64,000 nt of DNA, from positions 372,001-436,000 of the forward strand of contig NZ_CAMYMK010000007.1 in the NCBI RefSeq assembly GCF_947259545.1, in the 5' to 3' direction. The notes under the pieces are model-generated. The model searched no databases. It was not told the DNA's origin and saw only the letters and a list, made by a program, of their open reading frames with translations. Both the position numbers and the translations under genes were made by a program. This document shows positions 55,430 to 63,456 of the stretch, piece by piece. The stretch is from an uncultured Marinobacter sp. (GTDB lineage: Bacteria > Pseudomonadota > Gammaproteobacteria > Pseudomonadales > Oleiphilaceae). The stretch's first letter is position 1, and every line of letters begins with the position of its first letter.

Positions 55430-56848
55430 ATGCACTGGCGCGCTACGATCGTAGTGCTGTTGGTTCTGGTAGGGGCGCGGGCTCAGGCTCATGCCTTTGG
55501 CGCGCGCTACGACCTGCCGCTGCCGCTCGAGCTGTATCTTGCCGCAGCGGGGATGGCGGTCGCGGCTTCGTTTGCGGGAGCGCTGATCTTCCTCCGCGCT
55601 AGGCACTTGCGCACGGTGCATCTGGATATCACGATTCCCGCCAAAGCCGGACGGGTGCTTTCAACCATACTGGGCATTGTCGGCGTACTCGGCTTGGCAA
55701 TACTGCTCGGTGCCGCATTCTCTGGGCCACAGGAGGCTGTGCGCAATCTCGCCACGGTCTGGGTCTGGGTGATCTGGTGGGTAGGTTTTCTGCTTTTTTC
55801 GGCCCTGGTGGTCTGCCTCTGGCCGCAGATCGACCCGTTCCGGCGGCTTTCGGCGCTCCTGGCATCGGCGGCCGGACGGCCTTGGACGGGCACTGGGGAT
55901 ACTCTGCCGTCGGCTGCCGGCTTGCTTGCGCCGGCTGGGCTGCTGGCAATCGCCTGGATTGAGCTGGTTTCGGACTGGTCGGAAGATCCGGGCGCGGTGG
56001 GCGTGCTGGTGATCACCTACCTCGTGGTGGCGCTCCTCGGCGGGCTTGCCTGGGGGCAAGAGTGGTTTCGTGTAGCAGATCCTCTTAGCCGCATTTTCGC
56101 GATGCTCGGTCGGGTTGCGCCTCTCTCGGTGGCCCGCCGCACAGTCCTGCGCGTGCGTCCGCCGGGCGACGGTTTGCTGGAGAGGTCTGAGCCGATTCGC
56201 GGCGAGGTGGCGCTCGTCACCGGTCTCATCGGGATAGTGCTCTTCGATGGCCTGTCCGAGACGCCCGCCTGGGTCGCAGTGCTGGACTTCGTAAGCGAGT
56301 CGCAATCCCTGCGCCCGGCGCTGCTCTGGCTGCGCGATCAGGGCGCGGACCTAATCAAAGTGGTCCGAACCGTCGGCCTCTTTGCTACTATTGCGAGCTT
56401 CTACGGGGTCTACTGGCTTCTGATCGTGTTGATGCGGGTGCTAACCGACGGCGGGCTCACGATCGGTCAGCTCCAGCGGGGCTTCGTCGGCACGCTTCTG
56501 CCCATTGCAGTCGCCTACCATCTGTCGCACTACATCTCATACCTACTGATCGCCGGACAGCTGTTCTTCCCCGCTGCGTCCGACCCGTTTGGCTTGGGAT
56601 GGGACCTCTTCGGTACGCGGAACTGGTCCATCGAAATCAGCATCATTGGGGCCGAGCAAATCTGGTGGATCGCCTTCACGGCGTTAATCATAGGGCACGC
56701 ACTCTCGGTTCTAATTGCCCACCGGCGCGCACTCCAACTCTTCAGAGACGCACGGCGCGCTGCGATATCGCAGGTCCCGATGACAATTGCTATGGTCGGG
56801 CTGACGGTGCTCAGCCTGTGGGTTCTGTCGCAGCCGATAACCGAATAA
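55430..56848 (+). CDS. Polytopic membrane protein of unknown function
   Basis: This 472-residue inner-membrane protein has a cleavable-looking or first membrane segment (TIVVLLVLVGARAQAHAFG) followed by DLPLPLELYLAAAGMAVAASF and about ten more hydrophobic helices. The opening motif resembles an uncharacterised family that is sometimes mis-annotated as fenitrothion hydrolase in Actinobacteria; that name should not be taken as a function. The sequence is Arg/Gly/Leu-rich and G+C-rich, unlike neighbours. It is co-directional with the beta-propeller gene 19 bases upstream. Transport or membrane-enzyme roles are both possible. Confidence 0.75.
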   Translation: MHWRATIVVLLVLVGARAQAHAFGARYDLPLPLELYLAAAGMAVAASFAGALIFLRARHLRTVHLDITIPAKAGRVLSTILGIVGVLGLAILLGAAFSGPQEAVRNLATVWVWVIWWVGFLLFSALVVCLWPQIDPFRRLSALLASAAGRPWTGTGDTLPSAAGLLAPAGLLAIAWIELVSDWSEDPGAVGVLVITYLVVALLGGLAWGQEWFRVADPLSRIFAMLGRVAPLSVARRTVLRVRPPGDGLLERSEPIRGEVALVTGLIGIVLFDGLSETPAWVAVLDFVSESQSLRPALLWLRDQGADLIKVVRTVGLFATIASFYGVYWLLIVLMRVLTDGGLTIGQLQRGFVGTLLPIAVAYHLSHYISYLLIAGQLFFPAASDPFGLGWDLFGTRNWSIEISIIGAEQIWWIAFTALIIGHALSVLIAHRRALQLFRDARRAAISQVPMTIAMVGLTVLSLWVLSQPITE

Positions 56849-56938
56849 TCGACTGCCACAGTTTCGGCCTGACCTGCCCCCGGTATTTTGTGTGGAAAAT
56901 AAAACGAGCGCCCTATTCTAGAATTTCCTCTAAGTTTG

Positions 56939-56962
56939 TTTAGCACTTTGTGTGGTCATCCA
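56939..56962 (+). repeat. Right 24-bp terminal inverted repeat
   Basis: TTTAGCACTTT-G-TGTGGTC-A-TCCA is the partner of the left repeat at 53756-53779 (22/24). It ends five bases before the selO stop codon, so the cassette sits immediately downstream of an intact selO. A further TGTGTGG lies at 56890-56896. Confidence 0.6.
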
Positions 56963-56967
56963 GCCCA

Positions 56968-58683
56968 TCACGACGAGCAACTATAATGCGACGCCCCACC
57001 AACCTCAAAGAGCTCCGGCGGCTTCAGCCTGTAGTATTTCCTCTCTACGTCCTCCGACTGCTCGGCGTATGGCTGCGTTATCACGTTCTGCAGTTCTCGT
57101 AGCAAAGCGTAGTTACCCTCTGCCGCTTTCTGATAAGCAGGCACAACGAACCACTCCCGCAAACTGTACTTTGGACTGACCAGCTTCATCTGACTCGAAA
57201 GCTCCTCAGGAGCGCGAGATTGAGTGAGCGATTGCCATTTTGTGAGCCACGCTGACCAGCGCTTGTCTATCTCTTCGGGGTCTGCAGCGTAAGTCGGGCC
57301 CCTGTAGAAGCTCTTCTTGAGGGGCTCAATGTCATTCGGCAACGACGAGAGTTCCCGGAAGAATATGGTGTAATCAACAGGCGTTTGCATCATCAGCGTT
57401 GCGAGCTCGCGGAACAAAACCGTGTCAAAAGTGTCCAATCCAAGCTTGGCCGCCCACATCTTCTCCAGTTGCTCTTGCATCACCTTCGGAAAATCATTCT
57501 GAATCTCCGCAAGCTGTCGCAGACAGTCTGGATGCCCTGCCAGCAACGGCTGAACCGCCGAACAAAACGAGTGGAAGTTACGTTCGGCCGCTGCCGGTTG
57601 GTTGAGAAACGCAAAGTGATGCCCGCCACCCGTCCATGGTTGGAACTGTGGATCAAACACATCGCAGAATCCAAAGGGGCCATAATCGAGCGTGAAGCCG
57701 CCCGCCGCACAGTTGTCGCTGTTGAAATTACCCTGGCAGTAGCCAACACGGATCCAGTTCGCCACGAGCGACGTCAGTCGGCTGCGGAACTCACGTGCAA
57801 GTAACACCACTTTTTCGGTGGTGGCCAGTGATTGGTCGATAACGTCACCGTACTCACGATCGATCAGGTGCAAGACGATCTTCTCGAGTTCCTCCATCGC
57901 CTGCGGGTGTTCCTGCTTGCGGGCACGACGACTAAAGAGCTCGAGCTGCCCTACCCGAATGAACGACGGCGCAACCCGCGTAGAGATGGCAACAGGCTCG
58001 GATATTAGAATATCGGGTTCTATTGAGCGAGAGCCCTCCGAATACCATGGACGTCTGACTTTCTCGGTTTTCGACACGTACAGACTCAGAGACCTTGATG
58101 TGGGCACACCGAGCGCATGCATGTGCTCCTGGGCCAGGAACTCCCGAACACTGGACCGCAAAACAGCACGGCCGTCCGCGCCGCGGCAGTAGGGTGTTCG
58201 CCCTGCCCCTTTCAACTGCATTTCCCAGCGTTGTCCGTTGATGACGGCCTCAAGCACGGAAATCGCACGACCGTCGCCGTAGCCATTGCCGGTCTGGAAC
58301 GGGCACTGCTGGTAGAATTCGGTGCCGTAGATAGAGAGTGCGTAGCCACACGCCCACCCGACGTTGCGCAGAGGCTCCGGAACCCGGGATAAGTCGCCGG
58401 AGAACATGCGGAGAAAGTCACTGGACTGGGCCATGCTGTCGTCGAAACCCAGTTCGTGAAACAGATTCTTCCCATGCGCGACGTATTCTGGGTTTTCGAT
58501 TGGCGTGGGTTTGACCGGAACATAGTGGCCCGAGAAGACTTGTCTTGGCGCGTAGTCAGCTCCGTTTGCTTTCCCCTCAGGATCGCAGTTGAGCGTGTCC
58601 ATGAATGAATAGTCTGCCAAAGGTGCGAGATCGTCGAGGGTCGCGACCGTTGTGGGCGTTTCCCGGTGACGTCGCTCTATCAT
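56968..58683 (-). CDS. selO: SelO-family protein adenylyltransferase (AMPylase), Cys form
   Basis: This 571-residue pseudokinase-fold protein transfers AMP to proteins in characterised SelO members. Nucleotide-loop motif [19 protein letters not shown] is near residue 168; the metal-binding Asn is in [13 protein letters not shown] and the Asp in [14 protein letters not shown]. The C-terminus ends SCSS, with Cys where eukaryotic SelO has Sec, as in E. coli. The length exceeds E. coli SelO (478 residues) by about 90 residues, partly N-terminal. The motifs differ from the common KGSGPTPYSR/GVMNTDN forms, so it belongs to a divergent branch. It stands alone; the cassette lies just downstream of its stop. 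Confidence 0.88.
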   Translation of the reverse strand: MIERRHRETPTTVATLDDLAPLADYSFMDTLNCDPEGKANGADYAPRQVFSGHYVPVKPTPIENPEYVAHGKNLFHELGFDDSMAQSSDFLRMFSGDLSRVPEPLRNVGWACGYALSIYGTEFYQQCPFQTGNGYGDGRAISVLEAVINGQRWEMQLKGAGRTPYCRGADGRAVLRSSVREFLAQEHMHALGVPTSRSLSLYVSKTEKVRRPWYSEGSRSIEPDILISEPVAISTRVAPSFIRVGQLELFSRRARKQEHPQAMEELEKIVLHLIDREYGDVIDQSLATTEKVVLLAREFRSRLTSLVANWIRVGYCQGNFNSDNCAAGGFTLDYGPFGFCDVFDPQFQPWTGGGHHFAFLNQPAAAERNFHSFCSAVQPLLAGHPDCLRQLAEIQNDFPKVMQEQLEKMWAAKLGLDTFDTVLFRELATLMMQTPVDYTIFFRELSSLPNDIEPLKKSFYRGPTYAADPEEIDKRWSAWLTKWQSLTQSRAPEELSSQMKLVSPKYSLREWFVVPAYQKAAEGNYALLRELQNVITQPYAEQSEDVERKYYRLKPPELFEVGGASHYSCSS

Positions 58684-58807
58684 TGGGACTCCTCATACGT
58701 TGGTTTGATTATGGGCAGCAGTGTGAGTGCGCATGCCGTAACTCAGTCCACTTTACGCTTCCTATGACAGCACTGAAACCGGCTACACCAGTTAGGCTTG
58801 TTTAAAG

Positions 58808-60748
58808 TCAGTGAACGTGTATCCAATGATCTTGCGCATCAATAAAACGGCCCTGCCCCAAACCGCCATTCGGGGCAATAATAGATAGTACTTCTTCCAT
58901 CAGGGCATCACTGCCAGAGAACTTCACATAATAATCACATATCCAACCAGGCTGGCCTTCTTGCGCAGCAGCGCAGTCGAGGTTTTCGAAATGGGTCATC
59001 TTGAAGGACAAATTGCATCGACCTTGGGAAGCTACACATAGGCTCATGCACTGCGTGGCTAGAATTGGGTTATTCCCGAACTCTCTGGCGCGGCATTTAC
59101 GACCCAACTCTTTATAACCAGCGTTCATTTGATCAATTGTCGTTGCCAAGGCAACGCACACATCGCGATCCGAAGGCTCGTCGGTGGCTTTTTCGTGTCC
59201 TCTGAAACGTTCACAGTAAGTGCTGTTTAATGCCGCTTTCTGTTGTTTGCTCAAAAGTTGCTGCCGACGTTGGTCAATGCTGCTCCAAACGGTTCCAAGG
59301 GTCGATTCGCTTCGGTCACGTGGCAAGCCAATATAAGTAGCCACTAGCTGATCCAGTCTTCCAACGTTATCTACTTCTTGAACGTTTTGAATCAGCTGGG
59401 ATTCTGTGCTCTTCAGGAGAAACCTGCGTTGCAAACGAAATTTTTGCTTGGCTTGAGAAATGCTAGCTCCATCCAGGCCCCTATATTTACTTTGAAAAGC
59501 CCGAAACCACTCGGTTGATTGAGCCAACCCTTCCAGATCCGGCGAAATGCCGGATAGTGCCTCGAGATCACTGGAAACTTCGGAACCAAGCAGTTGCTCC
59601 TGTCGCCGGGCGATGATGTTTCTATGTTGGACCAACTGGTCATGAGTTACCGAATCAAAAAGTAATTTATTCTCTTCCAGTAGTTTGCGGAGGCGTGATA
59701 TTGCCGCAAAATCTGTAGCCTCCGCGACAGCACGAGTTATACGGCCATTGAGTACTTCCGGAGCAAGGCGGACTAGTGCGTTATTCAGGCTTTGCTCAAA
59801 CTCATCTCGCTCACTGGGCCATAGATCCGCAAGTTGTTCATCTGAAGCCGCACGTATTTCTTCCCATGAAGCATAACCAGCTTCATTTGCGGGCAACTGT
59901 TTCAGATCTGACGAGTGATCGTGCAACCACTGCCGTTGCTGAGAAGTAATGTGGGCTCTCAGAACGACTTCTGAATGGGAAAACTCACCACGTTCCATTA
60001 TAAACGGGCGGGTGACGATGTGGTCGTACCCCTCGAAATAACCGCTCAGATCCCGGCGCTTTAAGCAAGGATCCAAAATATCGTAGTAAATCCGTTTGCG
60101 TTCGTCCTTACTGTACTCTGCGAACGACTTTCCCCAGACCGGTTTGAAGTCGGCATCGGAAAATAGCGGTCCTGCTTTTGAAAAAATCTGGTTGAGTGGC
60201 GTATGTTTCAAGTCCAGGTCAGGGTATTCCGCTTTAAGTCGTGAGGCCCATTTGGCAATTGCTATGCACCGATGCGCTTCATTCTCGGCGTCTGCCAACG
60301 CATTCGGCGCCTCTTTCCAAAGCTGCTTTGAGCGCTGGCTCTGTGCCAGCAATCCCTCAGTACGCTCAAGATCCTTCGTAACCTGGAAATTGCCACATTG
60401 ATTGAAGGAGATCGTACCTGTGATCTGATTGCCCTCATGCTGACCGCTGAGGCCGACAGCAGTAAAGCCGATGGGACGTTTTTGCCATTCCCCTGGTTCC
60501 AGGACCAACGTACCTGCATCTTCATCGATCTGACCCGATAAAGTATAGGCTCCGCTGGGTGTATCTCCGCTACTCAGGTAGAACATGAATAGGCCTTGAA
60601 GCTGGGCATCTTGATGATCCAAAACGAGATCCAGGCGAATCGGTGTATTGCTGCACCGGTAGTACCCCGACCATACGCCTGTTAGAGATTCACTGGCGTA
60701 TATGTCGAAGGTGCAAAGCATCAACCAGATAACCACCAAACGTTTCAT
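58808..60748 (-). CDS. Secreted hypothetical protein
   Basis: This 646-residue exported protein is not recognised. A signal peptide (residues 1-18, RLVVIWLMLCTFDIYA) is followed by a beta-rich domain (about 22-130, LTGVWSGYYRCSNTPIRLDL) resembling a lipocalin or MliC-like barrel, then a long charged alpha-helical region (about 135-540). The C-terminus is Cys-rich (about 525-610, with CRAREFGNNPILATQCMSLCV and WICDYYV). ATG 60748 is preferred to 60760 because GGGGG lies upstream at a workable distance. It is divergent from the small membrane protein gene at 61062. No function is offered. Confidence 0.7.
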   Translation of the reverse strand: MKRLVVIWLMLCTFDIYASESLTGVWSGYYRCSNTPIRLDLVLDHQDAQLQGLFMFYLSSGDTPSGAYTLSGQIDEDAGTLVLEPGEWQKRPIGFTAVGLSGQHEGNQITGTISFNQCGNFQVTKDLERTEGLLAQSQRSKQLWKEAPNALADAENEAHRCIAIAKWASRLKAEYPDLDLKHTPLNQIFSKAGPLFSDADFKPVWGKSFAEYSKDERKRIYYDILDPCLKRRDLSGYFEGYDHIVTRPFIMERGEFSHSEVVLRAHITSQQRQWLHDHSSDLKQLPANEAGYASWEEIRAASDEQLADLWPSERDEFEQSLNNALVRLAPEVLNGRITRAVAEATDFAAISRLRKLLEENKLLFDSVTHDQLVQHRNIIARRQEQLLGSEVSSDLEALSGISPDLEGLAQSTEWFRAFQSKYRGLDGASISQAKQKFRLQRRFLLKSTESQLIQNVQEVDNVGRLDQLVATYIGLPRDRSESTLGTVWSSIDQRRQQLLSKQQKAALNSTYCERFRGHEKATDEPSDRDVCVALATTIDQMNAGYKELGRKCRAREFGNNPILATQCMSLCVASQGRCNLSFKMTHFENLDCAAAQEGQPGWICDYYVKFSGSDALMEEVLSIIAPNGGLGQGRFIDAQDHWIHVH

Positions 60749-61061
60749 CACAACCCCCATTCAGCTTCAGGGCATTGCCAATGGCGGTGGAGCATGCTCA
60801 TTGACGAATTAATTGTAAAACGTGAAAACATGCATCGATAAGAAAAATTATAGACAGCCAGTGTGCATCAACAACTTTTGATAGAGGGAAATGAAGCTCT
60901 CAAAATTTCCGATTCATCAGCCTATGTCGTTAAAATTGCCACACCTTCTATCTATACTTTTTTAAGCTGAAATCCGTCTAGCAATTCGTTGAGCAATCGT
61001 CCATCAAGGCACATAATTTTGTGGAGAAAAATTGGAAAAATACTGTTGAGGAGGGCATGCG
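60749..61061. other. AT-rich divergent intergenic region
   Basis: This 313-base region separates the secreted hypothetical gene from the small membrane protein gene. It is clearly richer in A+T than its surroundings and probably holds promoters for both, but no consensus promoter pair or palindrome stands out. A 24-codon frame at 60891-60965 with a weak GAGGGAA site is too short to support. Confidence 0.4.
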
Positions 61062-61547
61062 ATGCCTTATGACGACAGTGAGCAGCAAAAGCTGAACGAT
61101 TACCTGACAGGTCAAGCGTTTGGGGTTGGCTATAACACTCATAGCAGCCTGGGCGCTCAGCACTATAAATCTAATTTCTCTCCCGCGCCATCAACCGTCA
61201 CTGACCGAAACACCGATAAATCAGCCATAAAGCTGACCAGAGCGGAACGCAAAGCGCTCAGGAAAGAACAGTCGCAAATGCAGGCAATTACAAACGACCA
61301 AAGTTTTTCCGGGCTACTTTTTCTCGGGAGCCTGGCGGGGATTGCCTACCTTGATTACCTATATCTACCTGAGATGCCCTGGTGGGCACATGTCCTTATC
61401 GTACTGCCCATCCCCTTGCTTCTGGTAACAATCCTTAAACGGTACCCCAAATTTGTACGGGGACTTAGATATACGATCATGGGCTGCATAGGCCTTGCAG
61501 TTGCTGCCATAGTGGCTTTTCGCCTGGATTTACTGCCGATTGGATAG
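61062..61547 (+). CDS. Small multi-pass membrane protein
   Basis: This 161-residue protein has a polar N-terminal half of about 75 residues and then three hydrophobic segments: GLLFLGSLAGIAYLDYLYL, AHVLIVLPIPLLLVTIL and YTIMGCIGLAVAAIVAF. The segment KLTRAERKALRKEQSQM before the first helix is strongly basic. GAGGAGGG precedes ATG 61062. It is not recognised. It is followed 62 bases later by a peptidoglycan-binding-domain gene on the same strand, which may be co-transcribed. Confidence 0.7.
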   Translation: MPYDDSEQQKLNDYLTGQAFGVGYNTHSSLGAQHYKSNFSPAPSTVTDRNTDKSAIKLTRAERKALRKEQSQMQAITNDQSFSGLLFLGSLAGIAYLDYLYLPEMPWWAHVLIVLPIPLLLVTILKRYPKFVRGLRYTIMGCIGLAVAAIVAFRLDLLPIG

Positions 61548-61609
61548 GAAATTCACATTAGCGATTTTCGGATTAAAAGAGATAGAAGCTATTCAATGGA
61601 GGAATGGCC

Positions 61610-62791
61610 ATGATGAATTCATTGATCAGGTGTGTTTCTACCGCCTTCGTTATCGCTTTGCTGTCACTCGGCATGACTTCTGCGAATGCCGGCCTTTTCG
61701 ATGACCTTGCGGAATCCGCAGATCAGTTGCGGCAAACAGCTGAGGACCTATCACAGCTTGGCAAGAACCGAGATACAGAACCAGATCCAAAGCCGAACCC
61801 AGAATACAAAGCGGAGGAATCGGGCAAAATCAAACCACCCTCCGTTAACCCAGAAAATGGCTCCTTGCCTGCAAACGATTATAACAATAGCCCCAGTCAT
61901 GTATTAACCGCCCAGAGGATGCTCAATCAGCTTGGATACAATGTAGGGCGTGCCGATGGTGTCTATGGCCGAAACACTGAAAGCGGGATCCGCGCTTTTC
62001 AGGCGGATAAAGGGTTACCTGTTCATGGAAATGTCACAGCTAGGTTGTTAGGCGAGCTGAGCCAAGAAAGCCAGCAAGCATCAAGCAGACTCTCGTCAAC
62101 ATCCCAGGCGACACAACGCGTAAAGAGTGCGGAAGAAGGAACTCGAACCAATCCACAAAACGAACGAGCTAGAATTAGTACCAAGGGTTTCCCGCCAGAA
62201 CTCGTGTTTGACCGCCCTACTTCAGGAAAATCATGCATTGAACTTCATTCGAATTGCCGTGGTACAACTCTTGAAAAACAAAAGAAAGGAGAGATTAACA
62301 TAAACCAAGCTGTAAATTGGGACAACATCTGTACTCAGCAATTGCAAGAATGCTTCGCATTCGAAAATAGCAACGAAACTTCCGAATCACCCACTTTAAT
62401 ATCGCGACACATAATGGAGATGATTGATCAATGTCGGTATGGATCCTCTACTTCTAGAAGATTTGACTGTGACTGTATAGAGCAAGAATACAAGAATATA
62501 CATTCCGGTAAGCCGAATAACCAAGAATACAACGACTATAATGCAGCATTGGCACAGTGTGTTGATCCCAGGAAAACCTACAATTATGCCTATGAGAGTT
62601 GCATAAGTTCCGCCGACCTTATTCTTAAACAGCAGACAGGTAACAAGTCATCTAAAAAGGACTTCTGTGAATGCACGGCAGTAGAATACCGAGCCGGCCT
62701 GCTTGCCGCAGCCAATGTACCGTCGGCAAACGTTGGGGACAGTCAGTTCAACCGTAGGCTACTGACTTCATCATTTGATAAATGCTTGTAG
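61610..62791 (+). CDS. Exported peptidoglycan-binding-domain protein
   Basis: This 393-residue protein has a signal peptide (residues 1-26, ending SANAG), a polar Pro/Lys/Glu linker, and a PG_binding_1 domain at about residues 100-155 (LTAQRMLNQLGYNVGRADGV, then YGRNTESGIRAFQADKGLP). The remaining 220 residues are unrecognised and contain at least eight Cys residues (for example CIELHSNCRG, CDCIEQEY and CECTAVEY), suggesting disulfides or metal binding. ATG 61610 is preferred over 61604 because GGAGG (61598-61602) would be too close to the earlier codon. It probably acts at the cell wall; no enzyme domain is seen. Confidence 0.75.
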   Translation: MMNSLIRCVSTAFVIALLSLGMTSANAGLFDDLAESADQLRQTAEDLSQLGKNRDTEPDPKPNPEYKAEESGKIKPPSVNPENGSLPANDYNNSPSHVLTAQRMLNQLGYNVGRADGVYGRNTESGIRAFQADKGLPVHGNVTARLLGELSQESQQASSRLSSTSQATQRVKSAEEGTRTNPQNERARISTKGFPPELVFDRPTSGKSCIELHSNCRGTTLEKQKKGEININQAVNWDNICTQQLQECFAFENSNETSESPTLISRHIMEMIDQCRYGSSTSRRFDCDCIEQEYKNIHSGKPNNQEYNDYNAALAQCVDPRKTYNYAYESCISSADLILKQQTGNKSSKKDFCECTAVEYRAGLLAAANVPSANVGDSQFNRRLLTSSFDKCL

Positions 62792-62835
62792 CCTAGATAT
62801 ATGTATCTGTGGACAAAGGGCGTATTAGTGACCCC

Positions 62836-62894
62836 AAACTTAGCAAGTTAGCGGCAGGTCAGGGTTGGCCAATTACGCGGCACAGAAACTTAGC
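62836..62894. repeat. Short direct repeat in an intergenic region
   Basis: AAACTTAGC occurs at 62836-62844 and 62886-62894, 50 bases apart, in the 161-base gap between convergent genes. Nearby CAAACTTGTGTC (62895-62906) partly repeats it again. It may be a remnant of a mobile element; no gene or terminal repeat supports this further. Confidence 0.2.
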
Positions 62895-62952
62895 GCAAAC
62901 TTGTGTCGGGTCGGTTCTGCGCCTGTTCCCCAACAAGGATAGACGACCACCG

Positions 62953-63363
62953 TTAGCCGTTAGGTTTGCTGGCCAGCTCCTTCAGTGCCGCCATCGCCTC
63001 ATCGGTTCGATCGCTGGGTACGAACATGTGGTCGTGATAAAACCCTGCGATGACATTGGTGGTAATGCCCCGCTCGGCCAGCAGGCTCGTTACCACGGAT
63101 GTTAGACCCAGAGCCTCAAGACTGGAGTGGCCCTCAAGGGTTATGCGACGGAAAATTCTGTAGTAGTCCAGGCCTTCGGCTTTGGCCTCCTCAAGAGGAA
63201 TAACCAGAGTAAGGCCTTCCAGTTCGGCAATGCTGACGATGGGCTTCAGGTGTTCCAATTCGCCGTATTTTGCCTTTGGCACTGTGCAGTAGACATAGGT
63301 CGTCGAGTCCAGTTTCGGCGAGAGCTGCTTGATCAAATCCTGGAGAAACTGTGTTCGGTTCAT
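62953..63363 (-). CDS. ACT domain-containing protein
   Basis: This 136-residue protein looks like the tandem ACT type (ACT_3 plus ACT_7) found in small bacterial proteins related to CASTOR-like sensors. It begins with a helical MNRTQFLQDLIKQLSPKL segment, then YVYCTVPKAKYGELEHLKPI, RRITLEGHSSLEALGLTSVV and GITTNVIAGFYHDHMFVP. The family probably binds amino acids, but no ligand is known. It is a single gene, 93 bases downstream of a glycosidase gene on the same strand. Confidence 0.85.
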   Translation of the reverse strand: MNRTQFLQDLIKQLSPKLDSTTYVYCTVPKAKYGELEHLKPIVSIAELEGLTLVIPLEEAKAEGLDYYRIFRRITLEGHSSLEALGLTSVVTSLLAERGITTNVIAGFYHDHMFVPSDRTDEAMAALKELASKPNG

Positions 63364-63456
63364 GTCTGACTATCCCTTGGTCGAAGGTCGTGAGTATAAG
63401 GATACAGTAGATCAAAGTGATCCTTCATGCTCACTGTCTTTCGCGGCCCGACGAGC

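Larger units (their letters stand above)
53756..56962. mobile_element. Putative 3.2-kb transposon-like cassette bounded by 24-bp inverted repeats
   Basis: The segment starts TGGACGACCACAGAAAG and ends CTTTGTGTGGTCATCCA, with terminal inverted repeats 22/24 identical. Inside are an IS3 orfA remnant, a secreted beta-propeller gene and a polytopic membrane protein gene whose base and codon use look richer in G+C than the neighbours. A second inner inverted pair, TGACCTGGCC (53960-53969, minus) and TGACCTGCCC (56870-56879, plus), brackets the cargo. No complete transposase or target duplication is visible. The right end lies five bases beyond the selO stop. It may be a decayed composite transposon or a non-autonomous element. 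Confidence 0.55.

Noticed and set aside
53751..56967. Target-site duplication around the 3.2-kb cassette
   Set aside because: Flanks TTGATG (left) and GCCCATC (right) do not match, so no duplication can be claimed.
56968..56970. TGA at the end of selO as a selenocysteine codon
   Set aside because: The frame already has Cys at the position of the eukaryotic Sec (SCSS, as in E. coli) and ends there; nothing downstream extends the family. SelO therefore does not tie into the selenium locus on this evidence.
60891..60965. 24-codon frame MKLSKFPIH... in the divergent gap
   Set aside because: It is short, has no domain or membrane signal that stands out, and only a weak, very close ribosome site.
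62792..62952. Attachment site or IS remnant in the gap after the peptidoglycan-binding gene
   Set aside because: Only a nine-base direct repeat is seen, with no terminal inverted repeat, integrase or transposase sequence.
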